Source: Schistosoma haematobium
Taxonomy: Eukaryota; Platyhelminthes; Trematoda; Strigeidida; Schistosomatidae
Direction: 5' to 3'
Assembly: GCF_000699445.3 (NCBI RefSeq)
Contig: NC_067200.1
Location: forward strand, 8,244,450 to 8,308,449
DNA length: 64,000 nt
Shown piece by piece: positions 22,701 through 34,921 of the stretch (position 1 is the stretch's first letter; each line of letters begins with the position of its first letter). Both the position numbers and the translations under genes were made by a program. Below the pieces are notes generated by a model that searched no databases, had not been told where the DNA came from, and saw nothing but the letters and a program-made list of their open reading frames with translations.

Positions 22701-23277
22701 TTCATCTTGTCATTTACATGTCTTGCCAATATGATGTGATAAATTCGACCAACAAGCATTCGCGGCGGACTCTACACTTCTTGTGAAAACACATAAATAA
22801 ACAAATGCATATTTTACAGACGTTCTCATCGAGTATGTCAGTTTTATGTTTAAATTAACTGACAAAATAATGTCAAAATCTATGAAGAATACATTTTATG
22901 TATGGAATGAACTCACATTTGCAGGAAGCCCCATAATTTAGTGGCGACCTACTTTTATCAATAGAACGCGATTGGTGTAATGGGAACAATTATTATTATA
23001 ACCAGTTGTACCACGGCTAATTGTACAAATCTGTTAGGTAAATGTATGAATTATGGCACATTCTGCCACTTCCGTTGCCAAATAACTATTGTGTATGCAA
23101 ACGTTCTATTCATTCCCTAGAAAAATGACTTCAATTCTTATGATCATTTAAAGAATCAATTAAGCTCATTGGTTTTTGTTATGTTACGTTTTGGCAAATT
23201 ACTTCCTAACACATGTCTCTATTCGTGAAATTGTTTTCACTTTTCCCTGCTTTTGGCTTGTTTTTACGCTGTACTAG

Positions 23278-23358
23278 ACGTTTATGGACTCCAGACACTG
23301 GTGGATCTAACCTACCTGCATTGAATGAATTACTTCGACCATTTAACATTGAATTGGG
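23278..23358 (+). CDS. MBTPS1: Site-1 protease (MBTPS1) exon
   Basis: An 81-nt exon between a strong acceptor (pyrimidine tract, then CTGTACTAG) and a GTGAGA donor. Read in phase 2 it gives LWTPDTGGSNLPALNELL followed by RPFNIELG. The stretch WxPDTGGxNxPALNELL is a hallmark of site-1 protease, the Golgi subtilisin-like protease that cleaves SREBP and ATF6 precursors; this is the part C-terminal to the catalytic domain. The exon is symmetric (phase 2-2). Preceding exons were not found in the window, so the gene extends beyond it or its upstream part was displaced by the adjacent duplication. Confidence 0.75.
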
Positions 23359-23639
23359 GTGAGAATTTTCTCATTCTGTTCATCTATCGTTGGATCCTTC
23401 GTGATTATCATTTCTATTCCATTCTTATCAATTATTGATAAGTGAAAAATATTTAGTTTAACTGCATCGAATTGTAATCAGTTCAGATATTAGTCAGTCT
23501 GTCATAATCAGCATAGAGCGTAGCACAAATGTTTGTTTGTGTTGAAATGCCATAATCACGAGCAACAGTATGTTTATAGAAATGTTTTGCATTTCTTTCG
23601 ATTTTATTCTTCAGTGACAGATGATGATATATATCTATG

Positions 23640-23970
23640 TCGAAATGATTGGAGGCCTACTCGAGTTGGACGTGAATGGTGTGACAAACTAGCTAACGTC
23701 GAAGTCACACCCCTTACGTGAACTACCTCATTGACGTATCAAGGTACCATAGATACTTTGAACACTGTACAACACAGAGGACGTTATTACAGAAATAAAC
23801 TAGTTAAAGTAGATACAAACGAAAGTATGAACACTGACGCATGGGCCAGTCCATGGCATACGATTAACTGATGCGCGTTGGTTGTCCTTGACCTTGACGA
23901 GAATCGATGATTTGTTTGATAATCAGTGACCCAACAGCAGTATGATTTGGCTAGGGCTCAGCTGAATTTC
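23640..23970 (+). repeat. Repeat shared with 30385-30560
   Basis: The words GGCCTACTCGAGTTGGACGT and TTTGTTTGATAATCAGTGAC recur with changes at 30385-30560. Both copies border the Gypsy remnants, so they may be terminal parts of that element. No coding capacity is seen. Confidence 0.5.
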
Positions 23971-24800
23971 ACTGACATTAGATTTGTTTCTGAGCAAATT
24001 GAAATATTCCAGCCCTCAGGACAAGAGATACAACTCAACGAGTAAGTTCATCTGTGTTTGAAAACTTGACGAGTAATAATTATATAATGATGAGATGATA
24101 ATTTATGAACGACGTTTGTGCAACACTAAAACGACCGTCGAATGTTCACCCACTTACTAGGGTTAAATGAGGGTAGCAAATTACTGTGGAGAATTAGTAT
24201 GAGAATTCACAGTTGGAATTTGGGGTTAGAAATTAGATTTTATATTTTCCTGAAAAACTGATATCAGCTATAAAGCGAATTAGCTAAATGAGTGAATGGA
24301 TTTCTCGCCCGAATTCAAGACCTGCCCACTTTACTCAGATTGGTTTGTCCATAAATTATAGTCTCGCCATATATAATTGATACATTTACATGCAGGTCAG
24401 AAACTAGTCAAATATATTTGCGGAATACGTGTTCATGTATTTTAATTGTCTTCTAGAGACCGCTTAGACCGGAACAGGTGGTTTTCTTAGTGTTCCACAC
24501 TCGGAGCATTGAACTTAAAGGTGTGATCCACAAGGCAGTGGAACAATGTCAGTAAATTCAGTATCATGATAGCCGGTGACCGACAAGCGGTTCACAAGCC
24601 ATTTGTTCCCTCAAGATACTGGATACCACGTGTACCGTTGGTTTGGAGCCAAAACTAGGAAAATCCAGAAAAGCCCGCAGTTTTCGGAATTCCAAACCGA
24701 CTGACATCAAAAACGCTTCCTGAAACTTCCCAGCTGACACGCGGTGATGGCAACCGTAACCGGCGGACACAGCCGTCTGTAATAAGCCAGTGATGTGGTT

Positions 24801-25080
24801 ACGAATGTCCGCCAACTCGTCGACACTGGTCCAGAAGCTAGAGTGCTTCCAGCGAATTCTAACGACCGACTGCACTAACCCGTTTTAAACTTACAGGCGG
24901 CAAACGGACAACATATCACCACATATGGCAAACGGTATGTGAGTTTACGAGAACCCATCCACTGGGTTTTTGTTGTTGCAAATGTTTCTATGCCAATCTT
25001 TGTTATAGACTTGCTACAACATCATAATATACTCATGAACACGCACAAACGGAGGTTAGTGGTACAGAAACACTAATTTA
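24801..25080 (+). pseudogene. Gypsy protease remnant
   Basis: The active-site segment reads LVDTGPEARVLPANSNDR, with the DTG triad at 24822-24830. Further on, LQAANGQHITTYGKRYVSL and WVFVVANVSMPIFVIDLLQ follow the aspartic protease fold of Gypsy elements. The frame is interrupted between the two pieces. Confidence 0.75.
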
Positions 25081-25089
25081 ACCGTTTTT

Positions 25090-25960
25090 CACAATTTCTT
25101 TCTCAAATTGTAGATACTCTTTAGTCACAGTGAAGCACACAGTCGATTCATACGACCAACAAATACGCGATAAGCATCAAGAGACATACCGAACGCAACC
25201 GAAATCATCATGTGTGATCAGCAATTTTACGCATCGCATCACGACTACAGAATCACCCGTATTCTTGATAGCGCGCCAACTAGCTCCTAAAAGACTGAGG
25301 TTGGCTAAAACCGAATTCGATTTTATGATAGATTTAGGAATGATTCGGCCATTAAACAGCCCATACGCGTCTTTTTTGCGTATGGTCCTTAAAAAGGACA
25401 GCAACGATTGACGTACAACTGGTGACTGTCGATGATTTATTGCGAAAACCATTCCCAATCGTTACCCGTTGACTTATATTCACGACCTGACAGCTACCTT
25501 TAGTGGTACAACTTCTTTCTTCGAAAATGAACTTGGTTAAAACATATAATCGAATCTACATGGCTGCTAACTAAATTCCAAAAACCTCTATCATTACTTC
25601 TTACAGCCTCAACAAACACTTACGCATGCCTTTCAATTTAAGGAATGCTGACCAAACCTTCAAAAGGTTCATATATATTACAGTTTCCGAGGTCTCAACT
25701 TTGTACATGAGTATGTTGATGACTGCTTGATTGAAGGTCTGTAAAAAAATATAATCTCCAGCATCTGGACCTTGTGTTTCGAACGACTACAAGAGCACGG
25801 CATTACTGTAAGCATTTAGAAATGTCGAGTGGGAAACGACGCTATAGACTACCTTGGACACACTGTTGATCTTCAAAACATTCAACTTCTGAAAAGTAAA
25901 GTGGCGGTCGTTCTGGACTACCCGAAACTGACCACAATCAAATAATTACACACGTTTAAC
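25090..25960 (+). pseudogene. Gypsy reverse transcriptase remnant
   Basis: The open piece 25130-25411 covers the N-terminal RT signature (LAPKRLRLAKTEFDFMIDLG, then MIRPLNSPYASFLRMVLKK). Beyond it the frame breaks, but RYPLTYIHDLTATFSGTTSF and EYVDDCLIEGL (the YVDD site near 25708) remain legible in other frames. A long deletion between these motifs makes the RT much shorter than normal. Confidence 0.75.
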
Positions 25961-25980
25961 AGCCTCGTAAGTTTCTATAG

Positions 25981-26403
25981 ATGGTTCATATCAAACTACA
26001 CATCCCTTATGAAACCTTTAACCGAATAACTTCGTGGAAATGCAAAATCTACAATTTGGACGATAGCACAAGGAAAGCATTTTTCGCAATTAAGGAAGTT
26101 GTCGCGAAAACAACCATAGTTGCAAACAAGGACAGACAAGCACCCATTAGTATCACAGTAGACGCATCGGACTCAGCAATCGGAGAAGTGTTACAACAAT
26201 GGGTTAACCACACCTGGCAACGTTCGGTATTCTCCTCAAGACGGTTGCTAGATACCAATGCGAGGTATAGCACATTCGGTAAGGTACTCCTAGTCATGTG
26301 CCATATTGTACGGCACTTTCAACACTCTGTTGAAAGCCGAGAGTTCATTCTTTGCACCGATCACAAACCTCTTACCTCCTCTTTAAGCTCAGCTTCAGAC
26401 TAG
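25981..26403 (+). pseudogene. Gypsy RNase H remnant
   Basis: A 140-codon open piece with ISITVDASDSAIGEVLQQ, FSSRRLLDTNARYSTF and FILCTDHKPLTSSL, the standard Gypsy RNase H motifs. It ends at a TAG after SSASD. The downstream connection to integrase is cut by the RTE-like insertion starting near 26667. Confidence 0.8.
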
Positions 26404-26943
26404 CATCTAGTTGGTGACAAATTGGCAAATGCAAAGCTAGCTCTATCCGCTTTAAGATTTCTGCAACATAAAGCTAGGTTTAGTTCGAGATATCTCTTGA
26501 CTCAACTTTTCAGGGTTTGAATTAGTCTCTAACCATGTACTGTACATTACCGAGCTCTTGATACTCGAAACATGTTTAGCGTTCAGATTTTATTTAACTC
26601 ATCACTTGTCTGGAACCGCGTTATACAGTTAATAAAAACATACCACCAACTAGTTTATTTCATAAGGTCATTCATTCAGCAACAAGGCTGAACTTTGTAA
26701 GTACGTACATCAGTTTGAGTTGCCACATCACATTAGCACACAGATGCAGTTGTCGATCCAAATCACGTAGTGATAGAGGTAATAAGAGTATAAGCAGTAA
26801 TCGGAAAGATTAGGGTTTGAAGGTGTTATTTAAAGAGTATAATTCCGTTAACTTAATTTGGGAAGAGACAAGGAGGATTCGGGAGATTAGAATTTGGGAC
26901 AACACAAAGAGTGGATGCATCTGAGCCATGTCATTCAGGATCT

Positions 26944-28466
26944 CTAACCCCAACCAGGTACTCTACACCTACCAACATGGCTCAATCCACTTGCCAGTGG
27001 CTTCATGGATTTGTGCCATATTTTGGTCTGGCCGCCGCTAGGTTTCTTCTGACTTACTCCTTTACCATTGAACATCGCACGTCTAGGCAGTCGGTGGTTG
27101 GGCATACGTAACGCGTGTTCCAGCCATCTCAACTGATGGAGTTTCACTACTTCATCAACTGATATGCAATCCCTACCTTGTATCCGTTTCCTAACAACTG
27201 CGTTACTTACTCGATGGTCCCAGGATATACGAGCAATGCTTCGAAGACACCTATGATCAAATACTAGTAACCTCGAAATGTCATCTACTCTTACCGGATA
27301 TGTTTCACAGCCATAAATTAGGACGAGACGACCTCTGCGCAGTAAACACATCCTTTGGTTGATAGAAGGATATCTCGCTTACGCCATACTTGATGCAAGT
27401 TGGCAAAAGCTAATCTAGCCTTCTGCATCCGTGCTGATATTTCGTCACATACCGCACTACAAGGGCTGATGAGAATCCCGAGATAAGTGAATCGTTCGAC
27501 ATGCTCAACTACTTCAGTCCCTTTCATTAGTTTGGGTGTCAATGCAACCCAATCCTGAAGCAACATTTTGCATTTTGAGGGAGAGAATCTAATCCCGTAC
27601 ATGCTTTCATTGTTGCTTATAGGGATCAAAAGACTCTGCGTTTGCGTCCGCGTCATCACCAAACAGAACTATGTCATTGGCGTATTCTAAATCAAAAAGT
27701 TCATCTTCCGGTAGAAGTTCAACTCCTGGAAATTTAGATGAGGAAATTGTTATCTCTAAAAGCACGTCTACTATAAAGTTAAACAAGAATGTAGAAACTG
27801 GACAACCTTGAAGAACACCACATGAAGTAAACGATTCTGATGACAGTTTGCCACAATCTCTAACTCGAGTAGTTGTTTCCGAGTAGAGAGCCTTTATAAG
27901 GTCGCTGTACTTCTTTCGTACTACTTTCAGTGACAAACACTGCCAAAGAATCTCATAATCAACAGAGTCAAACGCCGCCTTAAGGTCAAGAAATACTACA
28001 ATTGCGGAGTTGGACGAATTATATTAACTTGCCATTGAGGTCGACTGAAGATCTTGGGAAACCGAATTATGACTAAAGGCCAGTTAAACTGATCCCTGAA
28101 GTGTCCTGCCCATCGATCCAATCTTCCGTGCTGAGAATGAATGATATGTACATCATTTTCCGAGATGGTTTCGCTAACAGTTAGGTTCCTAATGACCGTT
28201 TCCTTAACAAGTCTGAACAGTTGTCTGCTGTCATCTGTTGCAGCTGTTTTTCCCATCTCTCTAGCTTTCTCTACCCACCACTGTTCGCGATCACTGAGTA
28301 GGCTTCTTATCAGCCTGCATTTAAGCTGACTCCGCTCTCTGTCATGTTCACATCCAAATGGAATGAATTTTCTAGCATCTATCAGTGCGGTCGATGCTGT
28401 TGGGGTCCAGTATTTCTCTTTAACCTGATGGTTTACCGTACTAGCAGATATCACTGTTGTTTCCAC
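26944..28466 (-). pseudogene. RTE-like reverse transcriptase and C-terminus, broken
   Basis: Pieces 28466-27996, 27936-27607, 27662-27318 and 27351-26944 lie in different frames. The catalytic box reads EYANDIVLFG, so the first catalytic aspartate of YADD is asparagine. The C-terminus has YGCETY, FDHRCLRSIARISWDHRVSN and WLEHALRMP, matching 1480-1690 of the first element. A short deletion follows WG at the end. Confidence 0.8.
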
Positions 28467-28657
28467 ACTGCCTCGAGGCGGACATCACTTACATGACTGC
28501 ACATCTGTTTTTCTAGTTGTTCCTTAAATATACTTTTAGCTTGGCTATCATTAGGTAGGACCCCAAGAGGTTTTCTTGCAGCGTCTTTCCTACGCCCAGT
28601 ATGACTCAGCCAAATACGTGCTTGCACTGAAGAATGATCTGAATCTAAGCATGTGCT

Positions 28658-29500
28658 TCAGAATGAGCGACAATCTTCTATCGAGCCCCTCCATCGGTGT
28701 CTGATGGCAACGTGATCTATTTGGGTCGAACGTTGGGAAGATTTCGGAGATCGCCATGTCAAAAGATGTTTTTCCTCATGCTTCAAACTAGTATTTGCAA
28801 GAAACAGACGGTTACCTGAGCATAGCTGCAACAGACGGTCGCCATTATCTGTTCTTTGAGTCACAACACCATAAGATACACACAGGTGATTTTCCTTTTC
28901 GCTTAGTTCACCTACTTGAGCATTAGAGTCATTAGCCACTATTAATACATCAGAGCGCCAAGCTTTTCGGAAAATGTCGTATAGCCTTCTGAAGAACTCA
29001 TCTCTTACATCATCTGAGCTGCAGTCGGTGGTAGAGTAGGCAGAGACAATGAAGAGGCAATGACGAGTGTCCCTATCTTTCTGAGTCCCTGCTGTTCCGT
29101 TTAACCGGACAGCGTACAAACAACTGACTAATGTGATCCAGTCTAAGAGAGCTAGTCCTGCCTTTGGACGTAATGCTACACATAGGCCAGCGAAACCACG
29201 GGAAGCAGAATCAGGGCATTCCGATACACGATGCGTGAGTCGAGTTGATTCTTTATTTTGACATGGTTAAATGGTCAAATGAGTGACGCTACGTGGATCC
29301 TGTATGCACGTTTCGGTGATACCACACACATCAATGGCGCGAAATTCTGAGGTCATAGCTAATGAAGTCTGTTGTCCTATTTGGCACAGTCTCTGGACGT
29401 TAAACGCTCCTACATGCGGTTCAAAGCGTGGTTTCAGGAGACCAGGAATAACGTTCTGCGTACTCGAATCGTTTGCACTAGGGGCGCGAGGTGAAAAAGG
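28658..29500 (-). pseudogene. RTE-like endonuclease domain, broken
   Basis: The open piece 29119-28658 carries the APE-type endonuclease core: ANDSNAQVGELSE, RTDNGDRLLQLCSGNRLFLA, LTWRSPKSSQRSTQIDHV. Upstream in another frame FNVQRLCQIGQQT and DVCGITET are readable, giving the N-terminal part. The usual GDxN motif reads ANDSN here. Confidence 0.75.
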
Positions 29501-29639
29501 AACGGGAGAAGGGTTGGTCTAGGAAATAAGAGAGTTGTCAAGAGGTGTAGAAAAGTTGCGATCGTGACCAACAACATGTTGCATATTGTTACGAATGTGA
29601 GGGCTGATATCACTTCCCAGCTGCCCAGACTTCTAGTGA

Positions 29640-29870
29640 ACGCTAATTGGATAAAATGCTCCTAAGTGGTACCCGAACTCTTCTTTTCTGTTGCAAGAGA
29701 TTTTCTGGATCACCTCAACATACACCGGTACTCCTAGGGATCACAGTAGTTACCTAACATTTACTGCTCCGAGACGCAGTTCTCGTACATATCTTGCCAA
29801 GGATCCCTTTCTTGTCCTCAACTCCATCGGTCTTAATCACGACCTTTCGTCCCTCAAAAGTGTGCCAAGA
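29640..29870 (+). repeat. Segment shared with 16280-16440
   Basis: The words ACACCGGTACTCCTAGGGATC and GGATCCCTTTCTTGTCCTCA recur with small changes in the 3' internal region of the BEL/Pao element. This is probably a leftover of a related LTR element at the edge of the nested insertion. Confidence 0.5.
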
Positions 29871-29929
29871 TCAATGTTGAATAACTTCCAGACTTTGTCC
29901 CATCCTGGTTCAATAGCCTCGGCTAAACT

Positions 29930-30381
29930 AATCAATGCCCGACAAATATGGCCAGATTTACAAAGGAATGTACACAAATGGGTTAGAGAGTTTCGCATCT
30001 CAATAGTCCAAAGTTAATCGTCACACAAATTCACCCATCAGCGTTTTCTCATAACCAAATGCACATTTCGCTCATATGCGTATTGACTTGACAGGTCCTT
30101 TACCGCTTTCACACTGCTTTAATTATTTGTTTACATGTATAGATCGTTTCATGAGATTTCCTATAGCCACACCGATAACAGACATCACAGCCGAAACAGG
30201 GGCCAAGGTTCCAATGCAGAACTGGGTGACCATTTTTAGTACATCTATAACAACAACGACGGATAGAGGAGCACAATTGGAATCTGAACTATTTAACAAT
30301 TTATTTGAACTTCTGGGCTTCAATGGAATACGTTGCACTGCATACTTTAGGTCACCAACGTACATAACCTATGTCGAATGA
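29930..30381 (+). pseudogene. Gypsy integrase remnant
   Basis: Two pieces: one ending WPDLQRNVHKWVREF (zinc-binding side), and an open stretch 30076-30381 with RIDLTGPLPLSHCFNYLFTC, RFMRFPIATPITDITAET, TTTTDRGAQLESELFNNLF and GIRCTAYFRS. These follow the integrase core through its second acidic residue. It ends soon after, so the C-terminal domain is lost. Confidence 0.8.
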
Positions 30382-30708
30382 TAACAGACCTACTGGAGTT
30401 AGGCGAGAATGATGTGACAAACCAGCTCACGTCGAAATGACACCTCGAGTTCAGCACTAAATGATGCACGCTGGCTGTCTTTGATCTTGACAGAACGGAA
30501 GATCTGTTTGATAATCAGTGACTCAATAGCCAGATTATTCGTCTGGCCCTGAGAGCTCGTTTTCTAGACGACTTGAGGAATTGTGGATTCAATATGTAAT
30601 GCATATCTACATCAAGCCATCAAACGTTGGCTAAAACAAACATATTTGATCCTTGTATTCTTTATAATTTTCTTTACTCCACAACCGTGTTTTGTGCATT
30701 TAATAATG

Positions 30709-31300
30709 ATAATAATAATAATAATTTATTCTCGCATAACAGTTTGTTACATGAGGCATGCCAGTTTACAGGCAAGATCAAATTGATACAAATGATACAA
30801 TATACACTGTAGTAAATTACTCAGCTGGGATGATAATTTAAAAGATATGAATGTAGATGGTTTTGGTCAGTATCACTGTTGACGCGCTTCATGAAAGTTG
30901 CGTTGCAAACGTGCGACTGATGGTCAAGGACAGGTCCATTGAAGGCGGGAACTTCTAGAAATCGCAACCCTATGTCCCTTTGGAATATCCAAGGCTTTTA
31001 GGATGGTGCAGGATGAAGTCACCCGTTCCATATCTCAAGGGGGCTGGAAGAGGGAGCAAGTAAAAGAAAACACGAGAGGCAGAGTAGCCAATATTCATGA
31101 AGGAATGATTACTCGGTCTAATTTTCTTTTATTAAGGTATTTGTTAAGCAAGAGGATTTTAATAGGTTAAAGAAAATAAGTGATAACAAGGTGTGAGTGG
31201 ACATACAACTGACAAATGAAGGCGTATCAGAAAGGAGCTGAAAGTATGAGATTGTGTGTTCATAAAATATAGTGCTGAAAACAGTATTGTGATATACAAT
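30709..31300 (-). repeat. Inverted repeat, left arm (retroelement 3' tail)
   Basis: This arm is essentially the exact reverse complement of 37393-37984 over about 590 bp. Read on the minus strand it ends GAGAATAAATTATTATT..., an AATAAA signal followed by an (ATT)n tail, as at the 3' end of CR1-like elements. No ORF of note. Confidence 0.85.
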
Positions 31301-31309
31301 TGGCTGTCT

Positions 31310-32700
31310 TCCTTTTATTATCGAAGCTATTAGAGCCCTTTTCGTTTTTTTTGTATTATTATTTTTTTTCAGGTATTATAGGGTCTTGAGTAGGCTTTGT
31401 ATATTATCGAATTGTCTAGTTTGCTTGTAATAGGATTTCTGGGTAGGAAGTGAAACCAATTCAACGTTCGTAACACGATTTAAAGAGGTATTTTGCATGA
31501 TAAATCAGCATCAATACCATAAGTTCGTGACATCCCACTAAACCATAAGGAGCCGTAATTAAACAAAATGTTCTGCCCTACAGACATGGGTGGATTGAAG
31601 TTATCTCCCCACCATCATGTTTGCTGGTCAGTAACGCCACCCTCCCTCCTTTTGTGATGTTAGGCTCTCTTACGTTTGTGGTAAGTATGAATACTGCTTT
31701 AATCAAAGCCCATAGTTGAAATACACTGTCTCTACTAGGTCCATGTTACAAGCAAATCAGATAGTTGAAAAGTCTGTTTTATGGGTTAGATGTCCATATA
31801 GTATATCACACTGCTATAAAGATAACTAATGGTTTAAAGAAGTAAAGACTAATAGCAAATCAAAAGATATGAGAGGGTATAAAATTGTAGAAAAAAAGAT
31901 TTTAGGGTAAGACAAATAAAACATTGAGAAACTCACAAGACTTTTCGGGTTGAAGAGCACACTTAGGTAACGTGGTTATGATCTTTGTTGTAAAGGCGGC
32001 AATCATATACTCAAGGTCATACGTCATACTTCTGGTAAATCTACGCACTTAAATATAACATTTCGTTAACATTTTTTTTCTTACCTTATAGTGCACAAAT
32101 TCTCTACACCACTTCTATTTCCTTCCAGAATAACAATCTATTCCGGAAGCCGAACACGTTCGTTGAACCGAACAATGATCAATTTTGTTTGTGTATTTCC
32201 GTTTTGCACCCTATTATTTTATGCATTCAGTGAAGCAGTTCTTGAGGTTTGGTTGATTTTCATCATTGCTTTCGAAGTTTATCCTTTTTTGTTTTTTTCT
32301 ACTTGAGGGCGACTCAACAGGCAGGTGAGTAAACATCTGACAGCTGGGCAGAGTATGGAAAAATCGTACCTGACCAACAATGTGTTGAGTGTTGAATTTT
32401 GAAATGCTTTGTGTGTTTGAACATGTAGTACCACGCTCCACTGTGACTGCGCGACGGTATAAATGAAGACCTATTCATTACTAGTCTGGTTTCCTCTATG
32501 AAAAGAACGAGGGTTACCTACGGGCATGACTGTTACTGAAATGGTAATAATTTAATAGTAATCCCAATGTGAAAGTCTCCATGATATGGTTGGAGAATAT
32601 GCAGCAGACGTCGTAGAAAAATGCGTGCTCCAATTGCAGTACACCAAATTTGTTGAAAAATGGTGCGTGTTCTAAATGAGACCCACCAAATTTATTGAGG
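31310..32700. other. No supported gene
   Basis: AT-rich intronic sequence. One stretch (32091-32321) has a strong acceptor-like start and a GTGAGT end but no frame that stays open through it, so it is not called. Confidence 0.4.
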
Positions 32701-32711
32701 TCAATTTCTTC

Positions 32712-33015
32712 TATATCTGACTCCAATAAATAGTTTTCGGTTAATTGAATATTTAGCACAAGCTAAATGTTCTAGTAGAATTATGGATTTACTTGAGATT
32801 ATTCAAAATCCTGAAGACCACTTGTAGGTATAGTTTATTGTTAAAGATTAGTACAATCGGCAATCAAGCAGGAAGCAAGCACATAGGGAAACGAGTGAGT
32901 GTGTGTGTCAAAAATAAATATCCGTATATAATCATGAGTGTTAACTGGTTGTGTATAATTTATTGATTGACAGTGTGTTACAACCAATGAGAAGATAGAT
33001 TGAAGATGGATGTGC
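32712..33015 (+). repeat. Dispersed repeat R, copy 1
   Basis: Begins in CATATCTGACTCCAATA-like sequence and runs through AATTATGGATTTACTTGAG to ACAACCAATGAG. A direct second copy of its right 240 bp is at 33280-33525, and an inverted third copy is at 46664-46935. Confidence 0.75.
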
Positions 33016-33279
33016 AGACTCGAGTTCAATCAGATTCACATATAATTTTACATAGTGGATTAAATGTCTAAATCACGGTGAGTAAAGAAATAATAACGTA
33101 GTTGTATGGACGGGCGTTCTTCAAAATTTTGATGACAAATAAATGAATGTTAACAGCTTGGAGTTATATTTAGATTATTATTACATGTATTCCTGATGGA
33201 TGACTATTAAGTGACCATATTTTACATATATTCAAATACCCCTTAAATGAGTATTTAAACCCAGGCTTAATCGCCTGGT

Positions 33280-33525
33280 ATAATTATGGATTTACTTGAG
33301 ATTATTCAAAATCCAGAACACCAGTTGTGGGGATAGTTTATTGTTAAAGATTAGTAAAATCCGCAAGCATGCAGGAAGCAGGCACATAGGGAAACGAGTG
33401 GGTGTGTATGTCAATGTTAAATATCCGTATATAATCGTGAGTGTTAACTGGTTGTGGATAAATTATTGATTGACTGTGTATTACAACCAATGAGAGAATA
33501 GATTGTAGATGTTACAGCCTCTCAC
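33280..33525 (+). repeat. Dispersed repeat R, copy 2
   Basis: Direct repeat of 32770-33015 with roughly one change per ten to fifteen bases. The copies may be a local duplication or LTR-like ends; no TG...CA boundary or target duplication was found. Confidence 0.7.
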
Positions 33526-33549
33526 ACTAACAACCATGCGGTTTGGTCT

Positions 33550-33800
33550 GATTGTGTATAAACCAAGTATGTCTGAAATACATGATTCATACAGTGGAAG
33601 CGGAGATTGCGTTCTGAACTCAAACGGAAAAGCTAGGCGAGAAGGACAGAAAATAGCTGCGAGTTGACTCTAGTCTGCTCGTACTGGTTAACGTGTCAGT
33701 GGTTAGGCACAGTGCCAAGGTTGTATAAGTCGGTGTTCTTGCTGGCAAATTAGTCGCATGATATTCGACGAGGCTTAGGACATAACAAGTAGGATAGGCA
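33550..33800 (+). repeat. Repeat shared with 51145-51375
   Basis: The segment around GAAATACATGATTCATACAGTGG, GAACTCAA and TTGGCACAGTGC (variant GTTAGGCACAGTGCC here) recurs in diverged form at 51145-51375, where it is part of an insertion specific to gene B. No coding capacity is seen. Confidence 0.5.
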
Positions 33801-33819
33801 ATGCACACACATGTGCTCA

Positions 33820-34900
33820 TATGATGACATTCAAAGTGTTAATAAGAGACTGATTGACAAGGTCAAAATGCGACTAACTAAGAATAAGTAAACCGATCGG
33901 TTTCAATGCTAGAATAACGCATGTAGGCCTGACATACTAGTTTTGATCTTTCCATTGTTTCTCACATGCTCATCCAATTTTTCGGGTTTTTCATTTTGAC
34001 GTTTACTCCATTTTCTTCCATAACATTTTCGTAGTGATTCTGCTTTCTCTGCAAATTACGTAATAGGACATCGAACTGACAGGTTGACGTGCTAGTCGTG
34101 TGTAATAACGCGTTAAATTACATTTCGTTTTAGTTTGAAACTATTTTCCGTACGTCCATTCATTAGACGTTGAGTGTATTGGATTTTGAAGATTTTTTAT
34201 TCTCGTACTGTGTTTCGTCTGTATTTTGTATTGTTTTAATGTTAGTTGACTAATTGTGCCCCAACAGTAATATCTCAGACTACATCCAGGTTCACGAGGA
34301 ACACTAGTTCCTGAAGGATAGTACGTACAGCTTACCGAAGAGTACCAACTAGCATGAGACGTTAATTCAGACTGTCCTCTCGACTAATTGTAGCCATCTA
34401 ACTACAAAATATGCGTTTGATGTTGAGTCACTTAAACTAAGGGCCATATAACAACTTCATTGATTAAATTAAGTTCATTTGTTCAAAGACATCCACCAAC
34501 AGATACTTTTATTCTGCACATTTAAACCGGCTTTTAACGCCATACATATTTCATGGTCATAACGTGTTATAAAGCCTAATCACTCGATTGCTGAATAACT
34601 TATATCATGTTTGACCTGAAAGTTTGCGTTTTTCATCGGATTCAACTGAAAATTTGAACAGTTAAAATAGTATTATTATAATTCTGTCCATTTATCTGAT
34701 ATCTTGATTTCCATTTCAGCACATATGTAAATTCATTTCTAGTCTTCGTACACATTTTATACATTATTATTTTCTTTTAAATAAACACTAATATTAATTC
34801 AACTTCTGTTTGTTTAGTGTATATGCCTTTATGATTTTAAATTGAATCATTAACTTATTGAGTGTGCTTCAATGTAAACAACTTCACTTTATACGATAAA
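33820..34900. other. No supported gene
   Basis: AT-rich intronic sequence without a recognisable gene or repeat boundary. Confidence 0.35.
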
Positions 34901-34921
34901 GTAATCAATGATCTTCACTGA

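Larger units (their letters stand above)
13210..23017. repeat. Segmental duplication, copy 1
   Basis: This block matches 54390-59485. The offset is 41180 before the BEL/Pao element and 36468 after it; the difference is the element's internal part. From about 13850 on, the two copies differ at only a few positions (for example A/G at 14221/55401). The block before 13850 is more diverged. It contains an antisense RTE fragment, the BEL/Pao element, an unassigned plus-strand gene and a decayed RTE fragment. Confidence 0.85.
26667..29600 (-). mobile_element. RTE-like element inserted antisense in the Gypsy remnant
   Basis: A minus-strand element of the same family as 1-2150. Endonuclease pieces lie at 29500-28658, RT at 28466-27318, the C-terminal part at 27351-26944, then a 3' UTR ending GAATGAATGAC near 26667. 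It is nearly full length, but broken by at least four frame changes. Its 5' boundary is uncertain by about 100 bp. Confidence 0.8.
24600..30385 (+). mobile_element. Gypsy-type LTR retrotransposon remnant
   Basis: The plus-strand order is gag end (FGAKTRK around 24636), protease, RT, RNase H and, after an antisense RTE-like insertion, integrase. This is Gypsy order, with integrase last. All parts carry stops and frameshifts. No LTR pair was identified. Confidence 0.8.

Noticed and set aside
24564..24875. 103-codon minus-strand ORF
   Set aside because: The plus strand here reads Gypsy gag end and protease (FGAKTRK, then DTG), so the minus ORF is a shadow.
32091..32321. Plus-strand exon with a strong acceptor and GTGAGT donor
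   Set aside because: The only long frame stops before the donor, and the peptide is dominated by hydrophobic AT-driven codons.
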